NCBI GenBank assembly: GCA_031292485.1 | Contig: JARLHA010000070.1 | Span: 124,001 to 188,000, forward strand | Length of the DNA: 64,000 nt | Direction of reading: 5' to 3' | DNA from: Mucilaginibacter sp. | GTDB taxonomy: Bacteria; Bacteroidota; Bacteroidia; Sphingobacteriales; Sphingobacteriaceae | Shown here: piece by piece, positions 26,377 through 34,121 of the stretch | How the letters are laid out: each line of letters starts with the position of its first letter | How positions within the stretch are numbered: position 1 is the first letter of the stretch | Position numbers and translations under genes: made by a program | Notes under the pieces: generated by a model | The model's input: only the letters and a program-made list of their open reading frames with translations | Database searches by the model: none | What the model was told of the DNA's origin: nothing

Positions 26377-27117
26377 AAGAACTTTAATGTACTCCAAAAA
26401 CAAATACAAAGCTTTCTTTTTACCTTCTGTCAAATCAAAATCGAGTTTGTGCATCAGGTAATCTTCCAGGTCGAAATCGGGCCTTGCGGGTAATTCTTTC
26501 AGCAATTCGGCACGATGGTCGAGCCCGAATTTAAGCGCCACGTTAAATTCATCCATAAATTCCTTCGGGATGGGTTTATTCGCTATCCAGGCAGCAAAAA
26601 CAAAAGGGAGGCCGGTAAATTTTTGCCATTCTTCGGCCAGGTCATACACAAATGCATATTTTTCCATTTTGCCGAATGTCCGGTCGCCTATTTGCACGAA
26701 GGCCGTGGTTGCGTTAGTGGATTCCGAATAATCACTGGCATTAACCACCAGTTCAGGAGTTGTTTTCCAAAAGTTTTTCAGTAATACTTTCGCCAGGTTA
26801 TTGGACGAACGTGATTGCGGATCCAACTGCAAAGTTGTGACCTCATGGATATCACAATTACTGAAGATAAATACAGAATTAACGGCGCCAACTGCGCCGA
26901 TACAATATTCAGCCACAATTTCCCATATCGGCAGGCTTAAAGTTGCCGCCACCGGAATCAGCCCAATATCCACTACATCATCGATGAGTTTTTGGGCGCA
27001 ATCTGTCGGGTTATCAAGGCTCAGCTCAATTTTTTCGGTAATGCCTGAATGCTGGAGGCCGTATATAAAGGGTTTGGTATTGGTATAGCTAACGGCTGAT
27101 ATTCTGATCTTATCCAC
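26374..27117 (-). CDS. mqnA: Chorismate dehydratase MqnA (futalosine pathway)
   Basis: First enzyme of the futalosine menaquinone route: dehydrates chorismate to 3-enolpyruvylbenzoate. Periplasmic-binding-protein-like fold without a signal peptide. Family start RISAVSYTNTKPFIYGL, with the SYTNTKP pocket; then IDDVVDIGLIPVAATLSLP, and DPQSRSSNNLAKVLL (about residue 98-112) which is a strong MqnA signature. 247 aa is normal. The start codon is GTG at 27117. It is the last gene of a minus-strand group after mqnE and a histidine phosphatase (8-base gap). Confidence 0.93.
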   Translation of the reverse strand: MDKIRISAVSYTNTKPFIYGLQHSGITEKIELSLDNPTDCAQKLIDDVVDIGLIPVAATLSLPIWEIVAEYCIGAVGAVNSVFIFSNCDIHEVTTLQLDPQSRSSNNLAKVLLKNFWKTTPELVVNASDYSESTNATTAFVQIGDRTFGKMEKYAFVYDLAEEWQKFTGLPFVFAAWIANKPIPKEFMDEFNVALKFGLDHRAELLKELPARPDFDLEDYLMHKLDFDLTEGKKKALYLFLEYIKVL

Positions 27118-27125
27118 AAAAAATA

Positions 27126-27743
27126 TTAAATGTTTTTTAAATGTTCGGCGTTATTGAAATCAACGATCTCGTATTTTTCGCCGTCAAAAGTAACTTTATA
27201 TAACACCAGGTTCTGATGAGGAAATGAATCCATTTCCGTAAGCGGCTTATTGGTCAACAGGCATAAAATAAGCCTGAGCGCGCGTCCGTGCATACAAATC
27301 AGTACCGTTTCTTCCTCAGGGTGGCTCATAATAACTTTAAGCGCTTCCTGCTGGCGGGCTTTTACCTCATTCGGGCTTTCGCCGCCTTCAAATTTAGCAT
27401 CCAGGTTACCATCCACCCATTCGCGCATGATCTTTAAAAAATCGCCACGGTTTTCGGGCGTTGCAGGCTGCCCCTCGTGAATCCCCCAACCCAGCTCATC
27501 AAGCCCGGCCAGTTTTTCGTAAGGGATTCCCAGGTCAATAAAATGCTGGATGCTTTGCTGGGTGCGTTTTAACTCGGATATATAAATTTTATCGAAAGGA
27601 ACTGATTTATAAGCATTGAAAAATGCCAGCGCCTGTTTGCGCCCTTCGTCATTCAGGTCGGTATTCATGCCCCGGCCCTGGATGATGCCCTGTTTGTTTA
27701 AATCAGTTTGCCCGTGCCGGACGATGTATAGGGTTTTTGTCAT
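27126..27743 (-). CDS. Histidine phosphatase family protein
   Basis: Phosphoglycerate-mutase-like phosphatase. The catalytic motif is YIVRHGQTDLN (H10), with the second His in VLICMHGRALRLI and the Glu region DELGWGIHEGQ. 205 aa. It lies between mqnE and mqnA, eight bases before mqnA, so it is probably cotranscribed with mqnA. A role in menaquinone formation is not established; it could also act on a general phosphoester. Its ATG lies in the arm of a palindromic word repeat (CAATGAC words). Confidence 0.88.
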   Translation of the reverse strand: MTKTLYIVRHGQTDLNKQGIIQGRGMNTDLNDEGRKQALAFFNAYKSVPFDKIYISELKRTQQSIQHFIDLGIPYEKLAGLDELGWGIHEGQPATPENRGDFLKIMREWVDGNLDAKFEGGESPNEVKARQQEALKVIMSHPEEETVLICMHGRALRLILCLLTNKPLTEMDSFPHQNLVLYKVTFDGEKYEIVDFNNAEHLKNI

Positions 27744-27840
27744 TGAGTCATTGCGTCATTTAGTCATTGGATGTTTGTTATTCGCTGTCGGTTGGTCATC
27801 CAGTGTTGCTAAGAGCAATGACTCAATGACTCAATGACTA
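27740..27840. repeat. CAATGACT word-repeat palindrome spanning stop to start
   Basis: Minus strand: begins with the mqnE stop TAG, reading TAGTCATTGAGTCATTGAGT, and ends in words of the type CAATGACTCAATGAC whose last ATG is the start codon of the histidine phosphatase gene. The cassette therefore fills exactly the space between the two genes. Confidence 0.82.
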
Positions 27841-29031
27841 ATTTATAACAGGTAATTTATAATACGATGGTTTTACCTCATCCGGGAATTTGAAATCAGT
27901 GTAATCTGTTACAACGTTGTAAAGCGTGTCACGTTCAATTGGCTGGCGGCCCACTTGTTTGATCAGTTCAACCAGTTGTTTGGTGCTCATCGCCGGGTGT
28001 TGTTCTTCAGCACCTGCCATCGAATAGATCTTCGTGGTATCATCTAAAGTACCATCGATATCATCCACACCAAAATTCAATGACAATTGTGCGGTTGTGC
28101 GACTGATCATCGCCCAATAAGCCTTAATGTGGTCAAAGTTATCAAGGTAAATACGGGATATGGCGTAATTGCGCAAATCTTCTATCACCGATACTTCGGG
28201 TACATGCGACATCTGGTTATCCTGGTTGCGGAACTTTAACGGTATAAACGTTTGAAAACCGCCGGTTTTATCCTGTAGTTCACGAAGCCTTTCCATATGG
28301 TCAACCCGGTGCCAGAACTGCTCGATATGGCCGTATAACATCGTTGCATTTGAACGTGCGCCCAGTTTATGCCATTCTTCGTGGATAGCCAGCCATTGTT
28401 CGGCGTTACATTTATCTTTGGCGATCTGTTCCCTTATTTCAGGATGAAATATTTCAGCCCCGCCTCCGGGGATCGATTGCAAGCCGGCATCAAACATCAT
28501 GCGCATGCCTGTTGCATAGTCAATTTTAGCTTTTTTAAAGATGTAATGATATTCAACCGGTGTAAGCGCCTTAATATGCAGCTCAGGCCTGTGCGCCCTG
28601 ATCCTGCTGAACAATTCGCTATAAAAAGCCACATCGTACTGCGGTAAAACCCCGCCAACAATATGCACTTCGGTAACCGGCTCGTTATCGTATTTTTTTA
28701 CGATATCGAACATCTCGTCCATGGTGTACTCCCACCCTTCTGAGCGTTGTTTAATCAAAACCGAGTACGAACAAAACTTGCAATCGTAAACACAAAGGTT
28801 AGTGGGTTCGATATGAAAGTTACGGTTAAAATAGGTTTTGTTTCCGTGACGTTTTTCGCGGATATAGTTTGCCAGAACGCCCAGGTAGCCTAACTCGCCT
28901 TTTTCAAAAAGCAAGACACCTTCATCAAAAGTGATGCGTTCGGCATGAAGTACTTTTTCAGCAATATGTTTCAGATCAGCCGGAAGATCCGGATTTTGGA
29001 GTAATAGCAGGAGATTATTTTCAGTTTCCAT
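27838..29031 (-). CDS. mqnE: Aminofutalosine synthase MqnE (radical SAM)
   Basis: Radical SAM enzyme that joins 3-enolpyruvylbenzoate and SAM to aminofutalosine, the step after MqnA. The cluster cysteines are C80, C84 and C87 in NLCVYDCKFCSYS. MqnE rather than MqnC is preferred because of GGGAEIFHPEIREQI, NATMLYGHIEQFWHRVDHM and the 397-aa length. C-terminal DYTDFKFPDE is typical. MqnB, MqnC and MqnD are not in the window. The TAG stop is the edge of a palindromic cassette. Confidence 0.92.
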   Translation of the reverse strand: METENNLLLLLQNPDLPADLKHIAEKVLHAERITFDEGVLLFEKGELGYLGVLANYIREKRHGNKTYFNRNFHIEPTNLCVYDCKFCSYSVLIKQRSEGWEYTMDEMFDIVKKYDNEPVTEVHIVGGVLPQYDVAFYSELFSRIRAHRPELHIKALTPVEYHYIFKKAKIDYATGMRMMFDAGLQSIPGGGAEIFHPEIREQIAKDKCNAEQWLAIHEEWHKLGARSNATMLYGHIEQFWHRVDHMERLRELQDKTGGFQTFIPLKFRNQDNQMSHVPEVSVIEDLRNYAISRIYLDNFDHIKAYWAMISRTTAQLSLNFGVDDIDGTLDDTTKIYSMAGAEEQHPAMSTKQLVELIKQVGRQPIERDTLYNVVTDYTDFKFPDEVKPSYYKLPVIN

Positions 29032-29046
29032 TCAAAAAACTTTGTG

Positions 29047-29054
29047 CAAAAATA
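29047..29054 (-). promoter_or_regulatory. Putative -7 box for mqnE
   Basis: On the minus strand TATTTTTG (TAnnTTTG) lies 15 bases upstream of the mqnE ATG, which would give a very short leader. No clear -33 box. Confidence 0.35.
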
Positions 29055-29101
29055 GCAAATGTTAATGTAATGACGGTGTAAGATTATTGTTTAAACAGAT
29101 A

Positions 29102-29716
29102 TCAAAGACTATAATCGTATTTAACATTCAGTCCGCTTAACTTATTTACCTTGCCCAGTACCTGATTTACCTGGGTTTTCCGGATGGATAATTGTATACT
29201 GCATTCATTATCAAAATTTTGGCTGATGATCTGCAGGTTGTCTTCCTTAATTATCCGCATAATATCATTCATTTGCAAGTAGTCAAAATGCACCGTGTAA
29301 AAATCGTTAACTGTTTTTTCGATGACCACAGCATGGTTGAGCGCTTCCTCGGTGGCTGTTTTATAGGCGTTGATTAGCCCTGGCACACCCAGTAATGTCC
29401 CGCCAAAATAGCGGACAACCACCACGGCAATATTTGTTAAATCGCGCGATAAAAGTATGTTCAGGATAGGGCGGCCGGCGGTTCCCGAAGGTTCACCATC
29501 ATCATTGATCCGGAAGACGGAGCGGTCAATACCCAGGCGCAATGCCGAGCAATGGTGATTTGCTTTCGGATGTTCTGATTTTAGCTTTGCAATGATGGGT
29601 TTTAATTCCAACTCAGATTGAACCGGATAAGCAAACCCCAGGAATTTGCTGCCCCGGTCGCGGAAGAGGCCTTCAGCAGGCTTTTCAATGGTACGGTAGG
29701 TGTCTTCAAACAGCAT
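29102..29716 (-). CDS. yigZ: IMPACT/YigZ family protein
   Basis: 204 aa, two-domain protein of the YigZ (UPF0029/IMPACT) family. Seen: DRGSKFLGFAYPVQSELELK, HHCSALRLGIDRSVFRINDD, then GEPSGTAGRPIL and VVVVRYFGGTLLGVPGLINAY, the most conserved family stretch, and a C-terminal DUF1949-like domain (FDYLQMNDIMRIIKEDNLQI). Human IMPACT regulates GCN2; the bacterial role is unclear, possibly RNA- or ribosome-related. Seven bases after the DMT transporter gene, so likely cotranscribed with it. Confidence 0.92.
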   Translation of the reverse strand: MLFEDTYRTIEKPAEGLFRDRGSKFLGFAYPVQSELELKPIIAKLKSEHPKANHHCSALRLGIDRSVFRINDDGEPSGTAGRPILNILLSRDLTNIAVVVVRYFGGTLLGVPGLINAYKTATEEALNHAVVIEKTVNDFYTVHFDYLQMNDIMRIIKEDNLQIISQNFDNECSIQLSIRKTQVNQVLGKVNKLSGLNVKYDYSL

Positions 29717-29723
29717 TCAACAA

Positions 29724-30581
29724 TCAGGATATAGACAAAATTGCAACGGCAATAATAGCGATAAGGATGCCCGCTTTGTTGAGCAGGCTCAGCTTTTCTT
29801 TAAAAATAATTAGTCCAATTAAAGCGCCGAACACGATAACACCGATATTCATCGCTGAAAATACAGTGGACGGCTGGCTGGCCAACGCTTTGTGTGCCTT
29901 TATGTAAAACAGGATATTACAAAAGTTGGCTGTACCCAAAACCCAGCCAATCAGGATATGCGGCCACGAAAACCGCATTTTTTTGGTAACAACCTGGTAT
30001 ATCAATCCGGCAAAAGAAAATGCAAAGGCCAGTACAAAAACAATAAACAGCGAAGTGCCATAGGTTACCGCTTTAAAAGTGGCGATCTGTTTAAATAAAA
30101 CATCTATCAACCCCATTCCCACAAAAACCATCAACAGGTATAGCCATGCATTTGCAGCCGCTTTGCCGGCTGCGCCGCCTTTTTTCCATGGGATAGTGCA
30201 TAATATGGCTGCAAATCCTGTCGCGATGCCAATTGATTTTAAAAGCGTCATCTTTTCGCCAAAAAGTAAAAAGGCTGCTATGATCGGGATCAATAACGAT
30301 AAGCGCTGCGCTATATCCGTACGTACGATACCTGATTGTTTTACCGACATTGCCAGGATAACAAACAGCATGGGCAGCAATAACCCTAACAACGTATAAT
30401 TTACGACCGGCGCGCCTGAAAAATTAAGCAGTTTGGGTTTTAAAAATAACCAGCTCAAAAAAATAGCCATGGAGTAATTCCAAACCACCGCCTGGTAAAC
30501 GTCAATATGGTACCGTTTAGCCAGCTTTAGCATTACGGATACAATTATACTGCAACAGATGCTTAGTAAGATGTAGAGCAT
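29724..30581 (-). CDS. EamA/DMT superfamily transporter
   Basis: 285-aa membrane protein with about ten TM helices in two repeats, as in the EamA/DMT group. Seen: LLSICCSIIVSVMLKLAKRY at the start, AAFLLFGEKMTLLKSIGI in repeat 1 and ALIGLIIFKEKLSLLNKAGI in repeat 2, the typical GE/KEk loops of the family. Export of a metabolite is usual for the superfamily; substrate unknown. It lies downstream of ribD across a palindromic cassette. Confidence 0.85.
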   Translation of the reverse strand: MLYILLSICCSIIVSVMLKLAKRYHIDVYQAVVWNYSMAIFLSWLFLKPKLLNFSGAPVVNYTLLGLLLPMLFVILAMSVKQSGIVRTDIAQRLSLLIPIIAAFLLFGEKMTLLKSIGIATGFAAILCTIPWKKGGAAGKAAANAWLYLLMVFVGMGLIDVLFKQIATFKAVTYGTSLFIVFVLAFAFSFAGLIYQVVTKKMRFSWPHILIGWVLGTANFCNILFYIKAHKALASQPSTVFSAMNIGVIVFGALIGLIIFKEKLSLLNKAGILIAIIAVAILSIS

Positions 30582-30584
30582 TTT

Positions 30585-30687
30585 AGGTTGATTGGGTTGG
30601 GTTAGGTTGACTGAGTTGATTGGGTTGGAGGGAACGGGTATAATTAACCTAATCCAACTTATTCTAACTCACTCAACTTAATCAACT
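30585..30687. repeat. GGTTGATTGGGTT word-repeat palindrome
   Basis: Left arm: TTAGGTTGATTGGGTTGGG, TTAGGTTGACTGAGTTGATT; right arm (30643-30687): TTAACCTAATCCAACTTATT and CTCACTCAACTTAATCAACT. The TGA stop of ribD (30682-30684) lies in the right arm. Same word type as 24901-24974. Confidence 0.78.
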
Positions 30688-31728
30688 ATTTAATAATATC
30701 AATAATTTATCATTGCCGACAGCCTGTTCACCCGCTATAGTTCCTTTAATTTCGGGTGATTTGATGCCTTGTTTTAAATCGACCGGGCCGGTAAAAATAC
30801 GGGCCTCGTCCCACAAGCCGGCTTCAATAAACGAGTTTAACGTGCGTGCGCCGCCTTCGACAATTACAGATTGAATATCCTGCAGGTATAACTGATACAA
30901 AATATACTGGGGTACATACCTGTCGAAATCCTCGAGGGCAATATACTTTATTTTGCCATCGATACCGGTTTTTACTTCATTAAAAACCAATGTTTCAACT
31001 GACTGGTCGAATATATTCAAGGTGTTGTTCAGTTCAAGCTTCCTGTCGATCACTATTCTTTTGGGGTTTTTACCCTCCGCGTATCTCACATTCAACTGCG
31101 GGTTATCAATGCCGGCTGTGTGCTTGCCGATCAAAATGGCATCTTCTTCGGCCCGCCACTGGTGCACCAGTTTGCGCGATTCGGCGCCTGTAATCCAAAG
31201 CTGCGAATTATCATTAGGAGCAAAATAGCCATCGCGTGTTTGTGCCCATTTTAAGATGACATAAGGCCGGTGTTTTTGCACCCGTGTAAAAAAACGGCGG
31301 TTAAGCCATTGGCATTCTTTTTCTAAAACACCAACAGTTACGTTAACACCTGCCGCCAGTAATTTCTCAATTCCTTTACCGTTTACCGCGTCAAATGGAT
31401 CGCGGCAGCCGATAACCACCTTGGGGATGTGGTGTTTGATGATGAGATCGGCGCAAGGCGGCGTTTTGCCATAATGGGCACAAGGCTCAAGGGAAACGTA
31501 TATGGTGGATTGATCCAGTATATCGGCAGCATCCGAAAAATTAGCGATCACCTGGTTAATCGCGTTCACCTCGGCATGTGCTTCGCCGTATTTATGGTGA
31601 TAGCCTTCGCCGATAATGATGGTATCCATCACGATAACAGCCCCCACCATCGGGTTCGGACTGACATTGCCAATCCCCAATGCGGCAAGCTCCAGGCAGC
31701 GCTGCATATATTTTTCATCTTCTACCAT
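30682..31728 (-). CDS. ribD: Bifunctional riboflavin deaminase/reductase RibD
   Basis: Second and third steps of riboflavin synthesis: deaminates diaminohydroxyphosphoribosylaminopyrimidine, then reduces the ribose with NADPH. Deaminase zinc site: H51 and E53 in GEAHAEVNAI, C83 and C92 in PCAHYGKTPPC. The reductase domain (about 148-348) has VILKWAQTRDGYFAP and SVIVEGGARTLNSFIEAGLWDE. 348 aa is usual. No FMN riboswitch is visible upstream, where prmC diverges with only 33 bases between start codons. Confidence 0.95.
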   Translation of the reverse strand: MVEDEKYMQRCLELAALGIGNVSPNPMVGAVIVMDTIIIGEGYHHKYGEAHAEVNAINQVIANFSDAADILDQSTIYVSLEPCAHYGKTPPCADLIIKHHIPKVVIGCRDPFDAVNGKGIEKLLAAGVNVTVGVLEKECQWLNRRFFTRVQKHRPYVILKWAQTRDGYFAPNDNSQLWITGAESRKLVHQWRAEEDAILIGKHTAGIDNPQLNVRYAEGKNPKRIVIDRKLELNNTLNIFDQSVETLVFNEVKTGIDGKIKYIALEDFDRYVPQYILYQLYLQDIQSVIVEGGARTLNSFIEAGLWDEARIFTGPVDLKQGIKSPEIKGTIAGEQAVGNDKLLILLNS

Positions 31729-31761
31729 GCTGCAAAAGTAGCTTTTATGTTACTTTGTTCC

Positions 31762-32694
31762 ATGAAAACCATAAAGGATGTTTTTGATGACTATAAAGGC
31801 GCACTCAGTAAACTATATGACACCCATGAAGCAGAGGCCATTACCCTGCTGGCCGTCACCGAAATAACCGGTTTTTCAAAAGCGAAAGTCAAAGCATTTC
31901 CTGAAACAGCGTTGACAAATCAACAAGCAAATAGCCTTGACGATATTTTAATCCAGCTAAAAACAGGCAAACCCATCCAATACATTTTAGGCGTAACCGA
32001 GTTTTATGGGTTACCATTTAGAGTAAATCCTTCCGTACTTATACCCCGGCCAGAGACGGAAGAACTGGTTGAATGGGTTATCGCTTCAGTTGGCAGTTGG
32101 CAGTTGGCAGTTGGCGGTGAGCAGTTTGCAGTAGGCAGCAGACAGTTGGCAGCAGGTTGCATTTTAGATATTGGGACAGGTAGTGGATGTATAGCTATTA
32201 GTTTGAAAAAGAACCTGCCTCAATTTAAAGTTTCAGCGATTGATATTTCGGGCGAAGCCCTAACTACTGCGAAAGAAAATGCGACTTTAAATAATGTTGA
32301 TGTAGAATTTATTAATGAGGATATCTTGCACCCGCAAAAACCTTTCACCTTTCACCTTTCACCTTTTACCTCAAAAATCGAAATCATCATTAGTAACCCT
32401 CCCTACGTTACCCTGCTTGATAAAACCCAAATGCATGCCAATGTAACCGGTTTTGAACCCCATACAGCGCTTTTTGTACCGGAGGATGACCCGTTGGTGT
32501 TTTATAAGGCCATCGCTGATTTTGCAGCAGATAATCTTGCCCCTGGCGGATTGTTATTCTTCGAGATCAACGAAAGTTATGGCGGCGAAGTAGTTCAATT
32601 GTTAAACGATAAGCATTTCAAAAATATTGAGTTAAGGAAGGATATGAGCGGGCGCGACAGGATGGTACTAGGATTCGTAGGATTAGGCGGATGA
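31762..32694 (+). CDS. prmC: Release factor glutamine methyltransferase PrmC with repeat insertions
   Basis: N5-methylates the GGQ glutamine of release factors 1 and 2. The ATG at 31762 is chosen because the family N-terminus begins there (KTIKDVFDDYKGALSKLYD). SAM motif LDIGTGSGCIAI (about 135-146) and catalytic NPPY at 212-215. Odd: about 22 residues between EWVIAS and ILDIG (about 110-132) are encoded by a cagttggcag word array, and a second short array of ctttcac words encodes about 192-203. Both keep frame. The last nine residues (VLGFVGLGG) lie in a palindrome arm. About 310 aa against the usual 280. Confidence 0.93.
   Translation: MKTIKDVFDDYKGALSKLYDTHEAEAITLLAVTEITGFSKAKVKAFPETALTNQQANSLDDILIQLKTGKPIQYILGVTEFYGLPFRVNPSVLIPRPETEELVEWVIASVGSWQLAVGGEQFAVGSRQLAAGCILDIGTGSGCIAISLKKNLPQFKVSAIDISGEALTTAKENATLNNVDVEFINEDILHPQKPFTFHLSPFTSKIEIIISNPPYVTLLDKTQMHANVTGFEPHTALFVPEDDPLVFYKAIADFAADNLAPGGLLFFEINESYGGEVVQLLNDKHFKNIELRKDMSGRDRMVLGFVGLGG
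32087..32156. repeat. In-frame cagttgg word array inside prmC
   Basis: Tandem words CAGTTGGCAGTTGGCAG and variants (GAGCAGTTTGCAG, GTAGGCAGCAGACAG) run for about 70 bases inside the prmC coding sequence and keep the reading frame. Resembles the intergenic word arrays in this window, but without a reverse-complement arm. Confidence 0.85.
32340..32374. repeat. In-frame ctttcac word array inside prmC
   Basis: Words CCTTTCACCTTTCACC and TTTTACCTC repeated in frame just before the strand that leads to the NPPY motif; encodes about KPFTFHLSPFTS. Confidence 0.75.
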
Positions 32695-32752
32695 TAGGAT
32701 TTAGCCGCCGTCTTAATCCTAAAATCCTCTAATCTTACGAATCTTAGTTCGC
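32667..32752. repeat. TAGGATT word-repeat palindrome at the prmC 3' end
   Basis: Left arm ACTAGGATTCGTAGGATTAG lies within the last codons of prmC; right arm CTAATCTTACGAATCTTAGT (32729-32748) is its near-perfect reverse complement; inner words TAGGATTTAG / CTAAAATCCT. The prmC TGA lies between them. Confidence 0.85.
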
Positions 32753-32757
32753 ACAAA

Positions 32758-32780
32758 AAAACCCGCTCGTCGCGGGTTTT
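32758..32780 (-). terminator. Rho-independent terminator after rplT
   Basis: AAAACCCGC and GCGGGTTTT pair across a TCGTC loop, with a seven-T run on the minus strand; 25 bases after the rplT stop. Ends the thrS-infC-rpmI-rplT unit. Confidence 0.92.
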
Positions 32781-32804
32781 CATCATATCAATCTTTTGTA
32801 GGAT

Positions 32805-33149
32805 TTATTTCACTGCATCAACTACGGCTTTGAAAGCATCTGGATGGTTCATCGCTAAATCAGCTAACACCTTACGGTTTAAGCCGATTTCTTTAGCGGC
32901 TAACTTACCCATTAATACAGAGTAAGAAATACCATGCTGACGGGCGCCTGCGTTGATCCTCTGGATCCATAAAGCCCTGAATTCTCTTTTCTTGGTCTTA
33001 CGGTCACGATAAGCGTATTGTAAGCCTTTTTCTACTGTGTTTTTAGCAACGGTATAAACCTTGCTTCTTGAACCCCAATAACCTTTGGCGAGGTTCATGA
33101 TTTTTTTCCGGCGTCTTCTCGACGCGACTGCGTTAACTGAACGTGGCAT
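32805..33149 (-). CDS. rplT: 50S ribosomal protein L20
   Basis: 114 aa. N-terminal basic extension PRSVNAVASRRRRKKIMNLA and the L20 signature AKGYWGSRSKVYTVAKNTVE and WIQRINAGARQHGISYS are present. L20 is needed for 50S assembly and in several bacteria represses this operon by binding mRNA; whether it does so here is not visible. Last gene of the operon. Confidence 0.98.
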   Translation of the reverse strand: MPRSVNAVASRRRRKKIMNLAKGYWGSRSKVYTVAKNTVEKGLQYAYRDRKTKKREFRALWIQRINAGARQHGISYSVLMGKLAAKEIGLNRKVLADLAMNHPDAFKAVVDAVK

Positions 33150-33184
33150 GTTGTTGTTTTTTTGGTAGTGGGTGTCTCGCTGCC

Positions 33185-33208
33185 TTTGTTGGTGTTGTCA
33201 CCAACAAA
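33185..33208. repeat. TTTGTTGGTG palindrome between rpmI and rplT
   Basis: TTTGTTGGTG, loop TTGT, CACCAACAAA: ten perfect base pairs. The same palindrome in the opposite sense, with 13-base arms and loop ACAA, is at 36265-36294, and a half copy is near 36189-36203. Confidence 0.8.
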
Positions 33209-33256
33209 CCGGGGCGGAACTTACAAACCCTAATACCTGGTTAATTAATTTGTTAA

Positions 33257-33457
33257 TTACTTACCTATGCAAAGCATACGTTTCACATTACCCATATCTG
33301 CATCAGATACAAGGCTGGTGTGGGTAAGGTTGCGCTTACGTTTTGTCGACATCTTGGTTAAGATGTGGCTTTTGAAAGCGTTCTTCCTGGTGATTTTACC
33401 GGTTCCAGTAATGCTAAAGCGTTTTTTAGCGCTGGAATTGGTTTTCATTTTTGGCAT
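33257..33457 (-). CDS. rpmI: 50S ribosomal protein L35
   Basis: 66 aa with the L35 pattern KMKTNSSAKKRFSITGTGKI at the start and LTHTSLVSDADMGNVKRML near the end. Lies between infC and rplT as in most bacteria. Confidence 0.97.
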   Translation of the reverse strand: MPKMKTNSSAKKRFSITGTGKITRKNAFKSHILTKMSTKRKRNLTHTSLVSDADMGNVKRMLCIGK

Positions 33458-33488
33458 GTCAGATATATATTTATTAAAATTTATTCTT

Positions 33489-33556
33489 GTTGAGAACCAA
33501 GATTCAAGAATCAGGAATCAGGATTTTTATATCTTGGCTCTTGATTCCTGGCTCTA
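33489..33556. repeat. CAAGAATCAGG word-repeat palindrome at the infC 3' end
   Basis: Left arm: GAGAACCAAGATTCAAGAAT and CAGGAATCAGG; right arm: CTTGGCTCTTGATTCCTGGC followed by TCTA, imperfect reverse complement. The infC stop TAG (33554-33556) is the end of the right arm. It sits inside the ribosomal operon between infC and rpmI. Confidence 0.75.
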
Positions 33557-34120
33557 TTTCTTCGCCGCCTTTGGCGTAACGGTTAAAAACATCCGTTTTC
33601 CTTCCAGCTTTGGCAATTGCTCCACCTTTCCTACTTCTTCCAAAGCCTGGGCAAAGCGTAATAATAATATTTCGCCCTGCTCCTTGTAAACAATGGCACG
33701 CCCTTTAAAATGTACGTAAGCCCTCACCTTTTCACCGGCTTCCAAAAATTTGATCGCGTGTTTCAGCTTAAATTCAAAGTCGTGGTCGTCAGTGTTCGGT
33801 CCAAAGCGTATTTCTTTAATAACCGTTTGCTTGGCGTTGCTTTTTATTTCTTTCAGCTTTTTCTTCTGCTCGTAAATGAACTTGTTATAGTCCGTTACTT
33901 TACAAACCGGAGGTACCGCATTTGGCGAAATTTCAACAAGATCCAATTCCTGTTCTTCGGCAATGGCCAGCGCATCCCTTAATGAAAAAATGCCTTGCTC
34001 CACGTTGTCGCCTACAAGGCGGACTTCGGTGGCCCTTATAAATTGATTAATGTTGTGCTCGGCTTCCTTTTTCTTAAATGGTAGCCTGGGTCCTCTGTTG
34101 AAAGGTTTATTTAAAGCCAA
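33554..34120 (-). CDS. infC: Translation initiation factor IF-3
   Basis: 188-aa IF-3: N-terminal domain (HNINQFIRATEVRLVGDNVE, LVEISPNAVPPVCKVTDYNK), linker helix (YEQKKKLKEIKSNAKQTVI) and C-terminal domain (EIRFGPNTDDHDFEFKLKHA). The start is TTG at 34118-34120, one base after the thrS stop; no in-frame ATG is available near the family start. Non-AUG starts in infC allow IF-3 to repress its own translation in E. coli (AUU there), so the TTG may have the same function. Confidence 0.95.
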   Translation of the reverse strand: MALNKPFNRGPRLPFKKKEAEHNINQFIRATEVRLVGDNVEQGIFSLRDALAIAEEQELDLVEISPNAVPPVCKVTDYNKFIYEQKKKLKEIKSNAKQTVIKEIRFGPNTDDHDFEFKLKHAIKFLEAGEKVRAYVHFKGRAIVYKEQGEILLLRFAQALEEVGKVEQLPKLEGKRMFLTVTPKAAKK

Positions 34121-34121
34121 G

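Noticed and set aside
31429..31761. Long upstream extension of the prmC frame
   Set aside because: It overlaps the ribD coding sequence on the other strand; PrmC family similarity begins at the ATG 31762.
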